Both the position numbers and the translations under genes were made by a program. 64,000 nucleotides of DNA from Paenibacillus jilunlii (GTDB lineage: Bacteria; Bacillota; Bacilli; Paenibacillales; Paenibacillaceae): NCBI RefSeq assembly GCF_900102965.1, contig NZ_FNGM01000006.1:124001-188000 (forward strand), read 5' to 3'. The notes under the pieces are model-generated. The model was not told the origin of the DNA. It made no database searches and was given only the letters and a program-made list of their open reading frames with translations. Shown here piece after piece: positions 1-8,009 of this stretch; the first letter of the stretch is position 1; each line of letters begins with the position of its first letter.

Positions 1-1227
1 TATCAGCAGACTGTAGCCATTCCCTTTATTCTGGCGCTTGACGAGTTGGGACAGCAAGGATTCTCCGATCTGGTCGCCCGGGACCCGCAAAGAAACGGCA
101 TTGCCCGGCTTATGCTGGATATTGCCCATTGTATTCTACAGAATGGCGAAGGCTACAATGCGCTGGCAACCGATGCTTTCCAGGAAATTGTCAGCGACCT
201 TTATGACGGCTTTCTCAGCGCAGAGGATCGTGTCGGCATTAAGCTGCCGGATCTCAGCGTAATTCCCGCCCTTGTAAAATGGGGAGAGCCGGACAGCGGC
301 CCTTATACCTGGCCTTCAGATGCCACAGTTGCTTTCAATGCCGGCGCTGCACTCGTAAACCTCCCTCCCGCTAATGCGTTCAGCGGACTATTAGCCTGGT
401 CAAGCATTCCGCATGAAGTCTGCGGCCATGATATCCTTCATGCCGATCTCGGCCTGATGGAGGAGCTGTCCAGAATGGTCAATATCCGGCTGACTGAAGC
501 TAACATTGGCAGCGGTCTGCCGGAGTATTGGGCCTCACGCATCGATGAGACTGCCGCCGATGTGCTCGGTGTACTGAATCTTGGACCAGCCGCAGCTATT
601 GGCCTTGTCGGTTACTTCCGCGGCATGAACGCCGCCTTCTCCGGTCAGGCAAAGCTGCGCAATGCCGGACCGTCCCGTGATCCGCATGCGGCGGATATTC
701 TGCGCGGTTACCTGAGCGCCTATGCCACCGCACTGCTGAAGTTTGATCAGGCAGAAGCCTGGAGCAAAATGATCGAGGCGGAAACCGACAAGGATTTGAC
801 CGGTATTGAAATTGACGGCATCGCTGTGGACGCCGCAGCCGCGAAGCGTTCTGCGCAAATTGTCGCCACAACCATCATGACCGAAAAGCTGCACAGTCTG
901 GAGAATCACAGCCTGAATGAAATCCAGAACTGGAGCAACAATGATGAGAATATCGCCTCTTCCCTGCGTATTCTGCTGCAGACTACCGGCTCGCTCAAAG
1001 AGGAATACCGGTCGGGATACTATGCAGCACATGTAGTGGCAGCAGCGGTGACAGCTGGATTGTCCGCTCATAGCGATCTGGACATCATTTTCAACCGGAT
1101 GCAATCTTTGCTCAAAATCATGCACGATACAAACCCTGCCTGGGGGCCGCTCTTCGTACAGCATCCGGGCGATATCACACGCCACCTGCTTTACTATCCA
1201 GCCGCACCGGAAGAATTGTTCCTCTAA
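1..1227 (+). CDS. Putative metallohydrolase-like protein, 5' end outside window
   Basis: The frame is open from base 1 (reading YQQTVAIPFILALDE into the rest), so the gene starts upstream; at least 408 codons are present. I do not recognise the family. The visible signals are HEVCGHDILH (bases 412-441), an HE-containing histidine-rich cluster, and DETAAD about 40 residues later. Together these resemble the zinc-binding helix and distal acidic ligand of metallopeptidase-like folds, although the spacing HExxxH is not the classical HExxH. There is no signal peptide or membrane segment in the visible part. A strong hairpin terminator follows directly. The coding call is firm; the function is inference. 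Confidence 0.8.
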   Translation, partial: YQQTVAIPFILALDELGQQGFSDLVARDPQRNGIARLMLDIAHCILQNGEGYNALATDAFQEIVSDLYDGFLSAEDRVGIKLPDLSVIPALVKWGEPDSGPYTWPSDATVAFNAGAALVNLPPANAFSGLLAWSSIPHEVCGHDILHADLGLMEELSRMVNIRLTEANIGSGLPEYWASRIDETAADVLGVLNLGPAAAIGLVGYFRGMNAAFSGQAKLRNAGPSRDPHAADILRGYLSAYATALLKFDQAEAWSKMIEAETDKDLTGIEIDGIAVDAAAAKRSAQIVATTIMTEKLHSLENHSLNEIQNWSNNDENIASSLRILLQTTGSLKEEYRSGYYAAHVVAAAVTAGLSAHSDLDIIFNRMQSLLKIMHDTNPAWGPLFVQHPGDITRHLLYYPAAPEELFL

Positions 1228-1230
1228 CTC

Positions 1231-1263
1231 AAAGGGATGACCCCGCCGCGGGTCATCCCTTTT
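1231..1263. terminator. Bidirectional intrinsic terminator
   Basis: Perfect 13-bp stem (AAAGGGATGACCC / GGGTCATCCCTTT) with a 6-base loop and T/A tracts on both sides. It lies between convergent genes. Confidence 0.85.
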
Positions 1264-1292
1264 CCACTTAAAAATATCCCGATTGATGTCTC

Positions 1293-2309
1293 CTATTCAT
1301 TAAAATACTGTGTGATTGTTCCTGCGCCGCCGGCCACATGCACTTCAGCGTATGCTCCATTGATCAATGTCATTTGCGGAGGAACATGGCCGAAGTCCAA
1401 ATCATAAACAACCGGCACTTGGAGTTCTTCGGACAGCTCTCTGTATACATCCTCCGCCGTATAATTTTCCATGGGCGTATTGGAGCCGCTTCTGCCGAAC
1501 ATAACACCGGAGCAGTTCTCGAACCAGCCCGCCAGCTTCATCTGCACCAGTGACCGACGTAAGTCTGCTGTGTTCAGTTCGCAATTCTCCAAATACCACA
1601 GGACGGGTTCCCGATGAATGAAGTTTTCTTGAAAATGCCGCACATCGCCGTAGGGTGTACCGATAATATGCCGGATCACATCGATGCAGCCGCCGAGCAG
1701 CCGGCCATTAAGCGTGGCCGCATTGCCGGATACCGTCTTCCAGTCTGTTGGGGTATGTAAATGAAAAAGTGACGGTGAAGGCTCCGCTCCCTCCAGCTCC
1801 TGATGATAGTGCAGTGAGGAGCGTTGGGTGACGGATTCTCCGCTTGCTGTGGATAAAACCGTCTCCCACATCGCCGTAGTCTCATCTGCAGCCTCCGCGC
1901 GCAAGTCCCCCAAACTGGGCCCATGTGCTGTCGCAATGCCCGTCCGGAGGGTGATCACCAGCAGCAGCAGGCTGATATCGGAAAAGCCCATGATCCACTT
2001 GCTCTTCACCTGGCTGAAATCGATATGCTCCAGCATCTCGATCAGCAGCTCTCCGCCCCAGGGCGGAATGATCAGATCAACCTCATCGCTAGTCATCATC
2101 TGATTAAATTCCTTGCCGCGCACCAGCCCGGGGGCTGATTTCGCCTTGTCATGCCGGAAGACGGTATCTCCGCAAAGAACGCGATAACCTTTTTCCTCCA
2201 TACGGGTGCAGGCTTGTCCGAACAGCTCCGCAGATTGGGGTCCAACCCCTGCGGAGGCGGCGGTCACGCCTATGGCCGCCCCTTTTTTAATAACCGGGTA
2301 TGTAATCAT
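1293..2309 (-). CDS. LD-carboxypeptidase, peptidase family S66
   Basis: A 338-residue member of the S66 family, which cleaves the L,D-bond of murein tetrapeptides during cell-wall recycling; the MccF branch detoxifies peptide-nucleotide antibiotics. The N-terminal MITYPVIKKGAAIGVTAAS is typical. The nucleophile serine is expected in GFSDIS (Ser110), with the conserved Glu in LWYLENCE and the His in DFGHVPPQ near the C-terminus completing the triad. The start was placed at base 2309 because GGAGG stands 7 bases upstream; a longer frame to 2354 has no such site. No signal peptide is visible, so cytoplasmic. It stands alone, convergent with the upstream gene. LdcA-like versus MccF-like cannot be decided here. 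Confidence 0.9.
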   Translation of the reverse strand: MITYPVIKKGAAIGVTAASAGVGPQSAELFGQACTRMEEKGYRVLCGDTVFRHDKAKSAPGLVRGKEFNQMMTSDEVDLIIPPWGGELLIEMLEHIDFSQVKSKWIMGFSDISLLLLVITLRTGIATAHGPSLGDLRAEAADETTAMWETVLSTASGESVTQRSSLHYHQELEGAEPSPSLFHLHTPTDWKTVSGNAATLNGRLLGGCIDVIRHIIGTPYGDVRHFQENFIHREPVLWYLENCELNTADLRRSLVQMKLAGWFENCSGVMFGRSGSNTPMENYTAEDVYRELSEELQVPVVYDLDFGHVPPQMTLINGAYAEVHVAGGAGTITQYFNE

Positions 2310-2380
2310 CTTAAGCCTCCTGTAACTTAATAATCTTTCTTCATAGTCTATCATTCTTCCCCTTGCCCGGGAAAAGAAAA

Positions 2381-2418
2381 ACCGTTTCCGCCAAGCGGTC
2401 AGCCTGACTGGAGACGGT
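2381..2418 (-). terminator. Intrinsic terminator, minus strand
   Basis: On the minus strand, ACCGTCTCC pairs with GGAAACGGT and is followed by TTTTTCTTTT. It closes the small gene ending at 2460. Confidence 0.65.
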
Positions 2419-2459
2419 CTATTGCGGTTACAGCACCGGCCACTACTATAAGCACATGA

Positions 2460-2819
2460 TCAGATCAGGGAAATGGCCAGCAGCTCGAACAATACCAGAG
2501 GCAGGATCGCATTGCCCGGGTATGGATAAGGATACGGATAAGGATAGCCTGGGCCTAGATAAGGCTTGTAATAGGGATTGTAGTAACCCCGAACCATATC
2601 TGTGGTGCCTTCAACCATAAGATACATATGCTTGTTGTCCATTCCGGCAATGGTTCCTTCATGCACCTGACCGTCAATCGTCTGAACGCTTACTTTGTGG
2701 TTTAAATATGGCCTGCAAGAGTGGTGGAGCGACTCGCGGACTCCGTGCAGATGCTGGACAACGGCGGGATCGGCCTGATAGATTACCGTCGCAGGCTGTC
2801 CTGACTGATAGAATGACAT
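2460..2819 (-). CDS. Small conserved protein with Sm-like core and PY-rich tail
   Basis: 119 residues; the start at 2819 is chosen for GGAGGT upstream. The central stretch (about 38-70) has VxVQTIDGQVHEGTIAGMD, the pattern of an Sm-like beta-barrel strand pair. This is followed by a low-complexity PYPYPYPYPG run and a hydrophobic C-terminal segment ending LPLVLFELLAISLI. Similar short proteins occur in spore-formers, where their role is not known to me. It lies 80 bases downstream of the Asp23-like gene on the same strand and may be co-transcribed with it. Function unassigned. Confidence 0.75.
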   Translation of the reverse strand: MSFYQSGQPATVIYQADPAVVQHLHGVRESLHHSCRPYLNHKVSVQTIDGQVHEGTIAGMDNKHMYLMVEGTTDMVRGYYNPYYKPYLGPGYPYPYPYPYPGNAILPLVLFELLAISLI

Positions 2820-2899
2820 CGCTAGATGACCTCCGTAATTGGATTTGCTCCATTCTATGCGGATGCCCAGGGCAGGGTGCCTAATTCCGGGAAGCAGAT

Positions 2900-3247
2900 T
2901 TACGGAAGAACCAGCTTTTCGACCCGGATGTTCACTACGCCAAGCGTCAGGCCGAGCATATTCTCCACTGCACTGCGGACGTTCTGCTGCACGCTTCTGC
3001 ATACCTCTTGAATCGCGTATCCGTAGTTGACTATGACTTGCAGATGTATGGCAACATCCTCTTCCGTAACTTCCACTGACAATCCTTTTTTGCTGAATTT
3101 GCCGCCCAGGCGTTTGGCCAGATTTCCGGTAACCGTGCTGCCGGACATTCCAGCGATTCCCGGAGTATCCATCACCGCATAGCCAATAATAGCCGATATC
3201 ACCCGGTCGGAAATATTCACCAGACCTTTGTGAGAATCCTGTTCCAT
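2900..3247 (-). CDS. Asp23/Gls24 family envelope stress protein
   Basis: 115 residues with the whole Asp23/Gls24 pattern: an N-terminal VNISDRVISAIIGYAV, a glycine-rich middle and a C-terminal VRSAVENMLGLTLGVVNIRVEKL helix-strand unit. These are membrane-associated, abundant proteins linked to cell-envelope stress in Firmicutes. The start at 3247 has an AGGAGG-type site just upstream. The gene stands between an AI-2E-type transporter gene and a small PY-rich protein gene on the same strand. The family call is secure; a specific role is not visible. Confidence 0.9.
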   Translation of the reverse strand: MEQDSHKGLVNISDRVISAIIGYAVMDTPGIAGMSGSTVTGNLAKRLGGKFSKKGLSVEVTEEDVAIHLQVIVNYGYAIQEVCRSVQQNVRSAVENMLGLTLGVVNIRVEKLVLP

Positions 3248-3286
3248 TCCTATTCCTCCTTAAGTATGGTTAGGCATAACCCCGTT

Positions 3287-4393
3287 TTAATCCCCTGAAT
3301 CCGCAGACAGCTGCGGCTCCTCCGGCCAGCGCTGGCGCATATACAGCTGATGCAGCTTGACCGTAATGATTTTGAGCATCATATAGACCGGAATAATCAG
3401 TAATATCCCAATAATACCACCAAAGTCTCCTCCGGCCAGCACCAGAATGATCGTAGTCAGCGGATGGATATCCAGGCTTTTTCCAAAGATATAGGGTGCC
3501 ACGAGGTTATCCTGAACCTGCTGTGCGACTAACACAACCACGATGGACCAGACTGCCGTCGAAGGCGACTCCATTAGTCCGATAATGAAGATGGGTATGG
3601 TGGACAGAATGGCTCCGATAAACGGGATAAAATTCATCAGCACAGCCACCACTGTCAACAGCAGGGCATATGGCAGACCAATGAGCAGAAAACCAAGATA
3701 CATCAATACACCGAGCGCCAGATTCACCAGTACTCTGCCAACGATGAAATTACTCATCGCCTCATCAATGTCGGCAACGACTCCCTCTCCTTCCTTATGG
3801 AAGCGTTTTGGGAAGAAGCTCACCACTTTTACGCCGAACTTTCCGCCTTCCTTAAGCATGTAGAACAACAGAATCGGGAAGGTAAAGAGTACTACAGCGA
3901 AATTGGATACAAAAGAGAACAGCTCAGACATAGAGTTCGACAATAGCGAAAACCCTTTATTTAAGTAGTTCATCAGTTGTCCTGCCGGATTCATATCCGC
4001 CGGAATCAGTGAAGACAGCAGCTTGCTGTCCTCCAGCTTCGTGAGCTGTTCACCCAACGCATTGAACACATTCGGCATATTGTTGCCAAGATTCACCAGC
4101 TGGCTTTTTAATGAAGGCCAGACCCCCACACTGAAAGCCAGGAGCAGAACTGCGATGCTCAAATAGACCAGCAGGATGGCTGCCGTCCGGTTCAGCTTGC
4201 GTGACTCCAGCCAGTTGATCAGCGGCCGCAGGAGATAAAAGAAGAACACCGCCAGCATCAGCGGCACAATGACCACACGGAATAAAGACAAAATCGGTGT
4301 AAAAATAAACTTCACCTGAGTGCCTAAGTAGATAATGCCCAGCACCAGCAGAACCGCAATACAAATGCGGATAAACAAATTTAATTTGGCCAT
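3287..4393 (-). CDS. AI-2E family (PerM/YtvI-type) transporter
   Basis: 368 residues with about eight hydrophobic segments: two at the N-terminus (about 8-55), one near 65-85, a long soluble loop (about 90-150), then the C-terminal cluster. Characteristic are the FPILLFYMLKEG segment and the late GDFGGIIGILLIIPVYMM segment. The family exports small signals or ions; the substrate cannot be read from sequence. GGAGAGG precedes the ATG. It begins 35 bases after a sensor kinase gene on the same strand, so it may be the last gene of a regulator-kinase-transporter operon and thus the output or target of that system. That link is inference. Confidence 0.9.
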   Translation of the reverse strand: MAKLNLFIRICIAVLLVLGIIYLGTQVKFIFTPILSLFRVVIVPLMLAVFFFYLLRPLINWLESRKLNRTAAILLVYLSIAVLLLAFSVGVWPSLKSQLVNLGNNMPNVFNALGEQLTKLEDSKLLSSLIPADMNPAGQLMNYLNKGFSLLSNSMSELFSFVSNFAVVLFTFPILLFYMLKEGGKFGVKVVSFFPKRFHKEGEGVVADIDEAMSNFIVGRVLVNLALGVLMYLGFLLIGLPYALLLTVVAVLMNFIPFIGAILSTIPIFIIGLMESPSTAVWSIVVVLVAQQVQDNLVAPYIFGKSLDIHPLTTIILVLAGGDFGGIIGILLIIPVYMMLKIITVKLHQLYMRQRWPEEPQLSADSGD

Positions 4394-4427
4394 GACCCTC
4401 TCCCGTTTCTGAATTCATCCGTCCGTA

Positions 4428-5849
4428 CTATTTCGGAACCCGGATAGTAAATACCGTCGGTTCTCCCTCCCTGCTCGCAAGCTCCAGTGAACCGCCCATT
4501 TTCTCGGCGTTTTTCTTCGCAATGGATAATCCCAGCCCGGTTCCGCCGCTTGCTGTACTGCGGGCTTCATCTCCCCGGACGAACGGGTCGAAGATCGTCG
4601 ACCAGAGCTCCTTCGGAATGCCCACCCCATTGTCGGCAATCTCAATACGAATCTCTGTGTCCTCCGGAAAGACGCTTACCCGCAGGTGTGTGCCATTGGG
4701 ATTGTAAGCCAGCGCATTAGAGATCAGATTGTTGACAACACTTGCGAACAGCTCCGGATCATAATGGGCATACATTTCCTCTTCCGGAACCTGAAGCTGA
4801 AGCTGGAAGTCCTTTTGCTCGATTTCGCCGTAGGTGTCGGCAACAATCTCCCGCAGATGATCCCCCAGCTCAAGCCGTTCCGTGCGGAGAATGAAATCCG
4901 GCGAGTCCAGCTTCAGCAGCTCCAGCATATGCTGGATCAGCTTCGTCACCTGCACGGATTTGCTGTAAATATAATTCAAGTATTTCGTCTGCCGTTCAGG
5001 GTCGGTCCCCCGGCCCTCCATTAAGGCCTGGGCATAGCCCTGGATACTCGTAATCGGTGTTTTCAGATCATGGGACAGGTCTACCATCAGCCGCTGCTTG
5101 CTTTTCTCGGCCCGCCGCTTCTCTTCGGTAGTCTTCTCAATCACATCCGCCATGTAATTAAAGCTTTCCCCGATCCGCAGAAATTCCGTCTCCGCATATA
5201 GGGCAATCCGCGTGCTGTAATGTCCCTCCATCATCTGCTTCAGCCCGAGATTCAGAACCCGCAGCGGCTTTTTGATACGTCTGGTGACCCAATAGCTATA
5301 TACAAAAATCAGCATCAGTATGAGCCCGCTGACCAAAAATACGTAGAAAAACACGGAATGGTTCAAATACGAAACCAGCAGTTCATTATCAATGGACACT
5401 TTGATCACATCGCGGGGAATTTTGAGCAGCAGCCAGGCCGCCTGCCCGCCTCCGTCTATTTTGGCAATCGAATAATAATAAGGCTGATCCGTGCGGTTCT
5501 CCAGCCCCAGAAATAAAAGGTCTTCATCGTAGGATTGGATCTGGTCCTCCTTGTCTCCAATAACCTGAATCACTTGCTTATTGGAATCAAGCAGCTCCAG
5601 CCAGCCTCCGCTGTGCAGCAGCTGGGTGCTTTGCGGGCCTTCGCCCATCTCTTCGAGATATTGACTGGCTTCGACCGGAAGATTCGGGTCTGTCAGCCGT
5701 TTGTCAAGAATCATATGGGTGATATCCTTCTGGATAAAAAGATAGACCCCAAGCACGAGCAGCAACAGCATGCAGTTGAACAGCAAAAAATCCAGTGTGA
5801 GTGATGTCTGCAGCGGGCGGTTGTCTCTACTTTTCCACGGGTGCTTCAA
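4428..5849 (-). CDS. HAMP-domain sensor histidine kinase
   Basis: 473 residues from a TTG start. Order of parts: membrane segment about 19-40, external sensor about 41-163, second membrane segment about 166-188, HAMP about 190-242, phosphoacceptor H260 in LSHDLKTPITS, N-box NNLISNALAYN, G1 DNGVGIP and G2 GGTGLGLSI. All catalytic motifs are intact, so it should autophosphorylate and pass phosphate to its partner. The start overlaps the end of the response regulator gene by 23 bases, showing translational coupling. The external domain has no motif I recognise, so the stimulus is unknown. Confidence 0.93.
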   Translation of the reverse strand: MKHPWKSRDNRPLQTSLTLDFLLFNCMLLLLVLGVYLFIQKDITHMILDKRLTDPNLPVEASQYLEEMGEGPQSTQLLHSGGWLELLDSNKQVIQVIGDKEDQIQSYDEDLLFLGLENRTDQPYYYSIAKIDGGGQAAWLLLKIPRDVIKVSIDNELLVSYLNHSVFFYVFLVSGLILMLIFVYSYWVTRRIKKPLRVLNLGLKQMMEGHYSTRIALYAETEFLRIGESFNYMADVIEKTTEEKRRAEKSKQRLMVDLSHDLKTPITSIQGYAQALMEGRGTDPERQTKYLNYIYSKSVQVTKLIQHMLELLKLDSPDFILRTERLELGDHLREIVADTYGEIEQKDFQLQLQVPEEEMYAHYDPELFASVVNNLISNALAYNPNGTHLRVSVFPEDTEIRIEIADNGVGIPKELWSTIFDPFVRGDEARSTASGGTGLGLSIAKKNAEKMGGSLELASREGEPTVFTIRVPK

Positions 5850-6531
5850 TTTTGTACCCCAATCCCCTGATCGTCTTCAGGTATTCCGGCTTCTTGGAAT
5901 CACGCTCGATCTTATCGCGGATATTGCTGATATGCACCATAATACTGTTGTCTTCATAGACGTAGAAGTCTTCCCAGACGGCTTCATAAATTTTTTTGCG
6001 GGTGAACACCCGGCCCGGCTGCTCCATCAGAAGCTCCAGGATTTTGTATTCCGTAGAAGTCAGTGCAACCGGTTCTCCGGCCACTTCAACCTGACAGCTG
6101 CTCCGGTCAAGCAGCAACCGTCCGAGCACAATCTGTTCCTTCTTCTTCTCTTGGACTGCCGGAGCATCGAACTCATGAACCCGCCGCAGCATGGAACCTA
6201 CACGGGCAACGATTTCCAGCGGATTGAACGGCTTGGAGATATAATCATCCGCTCCCAGCTCAAGGCCCAGGATTTTATCATGGTATTGGCTTTTGGCTGA
6301 TAGAAACAGCACTGGAAAATGATCATTTTCACGGATTCGCTTGAGCAGCTGCAGCCCGTCCATACCCGGCATCATAATATCAAGAATTGCCAGGTCCACG
6401 GTGTGGCTCTGCATCAGCTTCAAGGCTTCGTTCCCGTTCTGCGCTTGCAAAATGTTGTACTCCTTCTCCAGATACAGCTGCAGAAGCTCAACAATCTCCA
6501 GTTCATCGTCGGCAATCAGAATGGTATACAT
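5827..6531 (-). CDS. OmpR-family response regulator
   Basis: 234 residues: receiver domain 1-120 with phosphoacceptor D51 (LAILDIMMPGMDG) and the switch lysine in ISKPF, then an OmpR/PhoB winged helix from about 130 (LTSTEYKILELL; SNIRDKIE; YLKTIRGLGYKIE). AGGGGG lies 6 bases before the ATG. It is first in an operon with the overlapping kinase and the AI-2E-type transporter. Target genes cannot be named. Confidence 0.95.
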   Translation of the reverse strand: MYTILIADDELEIVELLQLYLEKEYNILQAQNGNEALKLMQSHTVDLAILDIMMPGMDGLQLLKRIRENDHFPVLFLSAKSQYHDKILGLELGADDYISKPFNPLEIVARVGSMLRRVHEFDAPAVQEKKKEQIVLGRLLLDRSSCQVEVAGEPVALTSTEYKILELLMEQPGRVFTRKKIYEAVWEDFYVYEDNSIMVHISNIRDKIERDSKKPEYLKTIRGLGYKIEAPVEK

Positions 6532-6641
6532 TATGAATCCCCCTCTATCTTCTCCCGCAAGGCGCGTTAATTGTAACTATAGCCTGCCATTCTTAATCCA
6601 GTCTAAACCAAATCTAAAGAATAGATAAAGTTTTGTGATGC

Positions 6642-6668
6642 AAAAAAACCGCACACCGGGCGGGGTTT
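6642..6668 (-). terminator. Intrinsic terminator after degV-like gene
   Basis: Minus strand: AAACCCCGC, loop, GCGGTTT followed by a run of seven T. It lies between the DegV gene end and the response regulator promoter. Confidence 0.75.
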
Positions 6669-6705
6669 CCGGGTACGGCCTTCCTGACAGCGTTGAGGAC
6701 GTATG

Positions 6706-7545
6706 TTAAAAAGCTACGCCGATTCCGCCTTCGCCCGCATAGGTCCCCATCACAGGTCCCATACTGGAAAATAGGATCTCTTTGAAGGGATGCTTTTCCA
6801 GAATCCGCTCCTTGATTTCCAGCGCCAGCTTCTCGCAATTGCTGTGCACAATGGCAATCACCGCTTTTTCGTAATCATGCTGTTTGCTTTCCAGCTTCGC
6901 CAGCAGGTGACTCAACGCTTTGGGAAGTCCGCGTGTTTTTTCTACCACTTCAACGGTCCCTTCGTCGCTGATCTTCAGCAGCAGCTTGATGTTCAGCACG
7001 GAAGCCACTGCGCCGGACAGCCGGTTCAGCCGCCCGCCCTTGATCACATTCTCCAGGGTATCCAGCGTAAAGTATGCGTTCACTTCTTCGATCTTATCCA
7101 GCACCATCTGCTTGAGCTCCGCCAGACTGGAGCAGGTCAGCGACCATTTGGCTGTTAAAGCGACAATAAGGGACAGGCCCCCGGAAAAGTTCTTCGAATC
7201 TATAATCTCAATCGCATTCGGATGGCCTTCTTCTTCATACATTTCCTTGGCAATCACCGCAGTCTGATAAGTGCTGCTTATATTGGCGGACATACAGACG
7301 ACCATAATATCGGTGCCCGGTTCCACTTGTTTGAATTTGTTCAGGAATACCTGCGGACTGGGGCTGGCTGTTTTGGGCAGCTCCTTGGATTCGCGCATTT
7401 TGGCATAAAAAGCCGGGGTATCCGTATCTTCCGGCATCAGCTCATGCCCAAAATGAACCGGCAAATGAACGATGTCCACGTTATATTTTTCTGCATATTC
7501 CAGGGGTATATCCGAACCGCTATCGGTAATAATTTTGATGGGCAT
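6706..7545 (-). CDS. DegV family protein (fatty-acid binding)
   Basis: 279 residues. The N-terminus MPIKIITDSGSDIPLEYAEKY is the DegV signature, and the second ligand region IIDSKNFSGGLSLIVAL is also present. DegV/FakB proteins bind fatty acids and can present them to a fatty-acid kinase. AAGGAG precedes the ATG by 8 bases. It is monocistronic by context, with its own terminator and divergent from a small plus-strand gene. No FakA-like gene is in the window, so a FakB role is only possible. Confidence 0.93.
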   Translation of the reverse strand: MPIKIITDSGSDIPLEYAEKYNVDIVHLPVHFGHELMPEDTDTPAFYAKMRESKELPKTASPSPQVFLNKFKQVEPGTDIMVVCMSANISSTYQTAVIAKEMYEEEGHPNAIEIIDSKNFSGGLSLIVALTAKWSLTCSSLAELKQMVLDKIEEVNAYFTLDTLENVIKGGRLNRLSGAVASVLNIKLLLKISDEGTVEVVEKTRGLPKALSHLLAKLESKQHDYEKAVIAIVHSNCEKLALEIKERILEKHPFKEILFSSMGPVMGTYAGEGGIGVAF

Positions 7546-7710
7546 CAGAGTGCTCTCCTTTCAATTCTATTTTATTATAGTTACCCTGATGAGCGATCAA
7601 TAGTACATTTTATAACTTGTCAAACAGCCCGTTTTATGCTACCTGATCTTTCTTAACGTTTCGTGATGTGATAAGGTGGAAGCATAAGCCTACAGAAATG
7701 GAGTGTAATT

Positions 7711-7926
7711 ATGAGCAAGGGAAGAGTATGGAACAAAGGCAAGCATAACGGGCGGGGGCTGTCGAAGAAGAATATAGCGGCTGAAGAAACAGAAAACCAG
7801 GCACAGCCTGAGCAGGCTCCTGAGGAGAGCTTCATTCCGCGCATTGATACGGTCAAGCCGATGAACCGCAGCAACTGGGTAACCCGGCCGGCACGGGTGG
7901 TGCCGAAGAAACCGGAGAATAAATAA
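7711..7926 (+). CDS. Small basic hypothetical protein
   Basis: 71 residues, lysine/arginine-rich at both ends (MSKGRVWNKGKHNGRGLSKK and RPARVVPKKPENK) with an acidic Glu/Gln middle, so probably disordered. GGAG stands 8 bases before the ATG, and the gene is followed at once by a hairpin terminator. It lies alone between degV and a convergent gene. Function unknown. Confidence 0.7.
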   Translation: MSKGRVWNKGKHNGRGLSKKNIAAEETENQAQPEQAPEESFIPRIDTVKPMNRSNWVTRPARVVPKKPENK

Positions 7927-7941
7927 TGATCCGTGATATAA

Positions 7942-7979
7942 AAAGGGATGAACCGTGTAGTGCTGCGGATCATCCCTTT
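7942..7979. terminator. Bidirectional terminator between convergent genes
   Basis: AAAGGGATGA pairs with TCATCCCTTT around an 18-base insert that itself has a CCG/CGG pairing. The outer arms match those of the terminator at 1231-1263. Confidence 0.75.
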
Positions 7980-8009
7980 CTGATTGATGGGGCTGGATCT
8001 GAGCCAAGC

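Noticed and set aside
535..1185. Minus-strand frame of 216 codons in the first gene
   Set aside because: Shadow of the plus-strand gene, which carries the HE-rich motif and ends at a strong terminator.
2519..2560. Short repeated TAAGGATA-type units that might be a tandem repeat element
   Set aside because: They encode the PYPYPYPY run of the small protein and are explained by the coding sequence.
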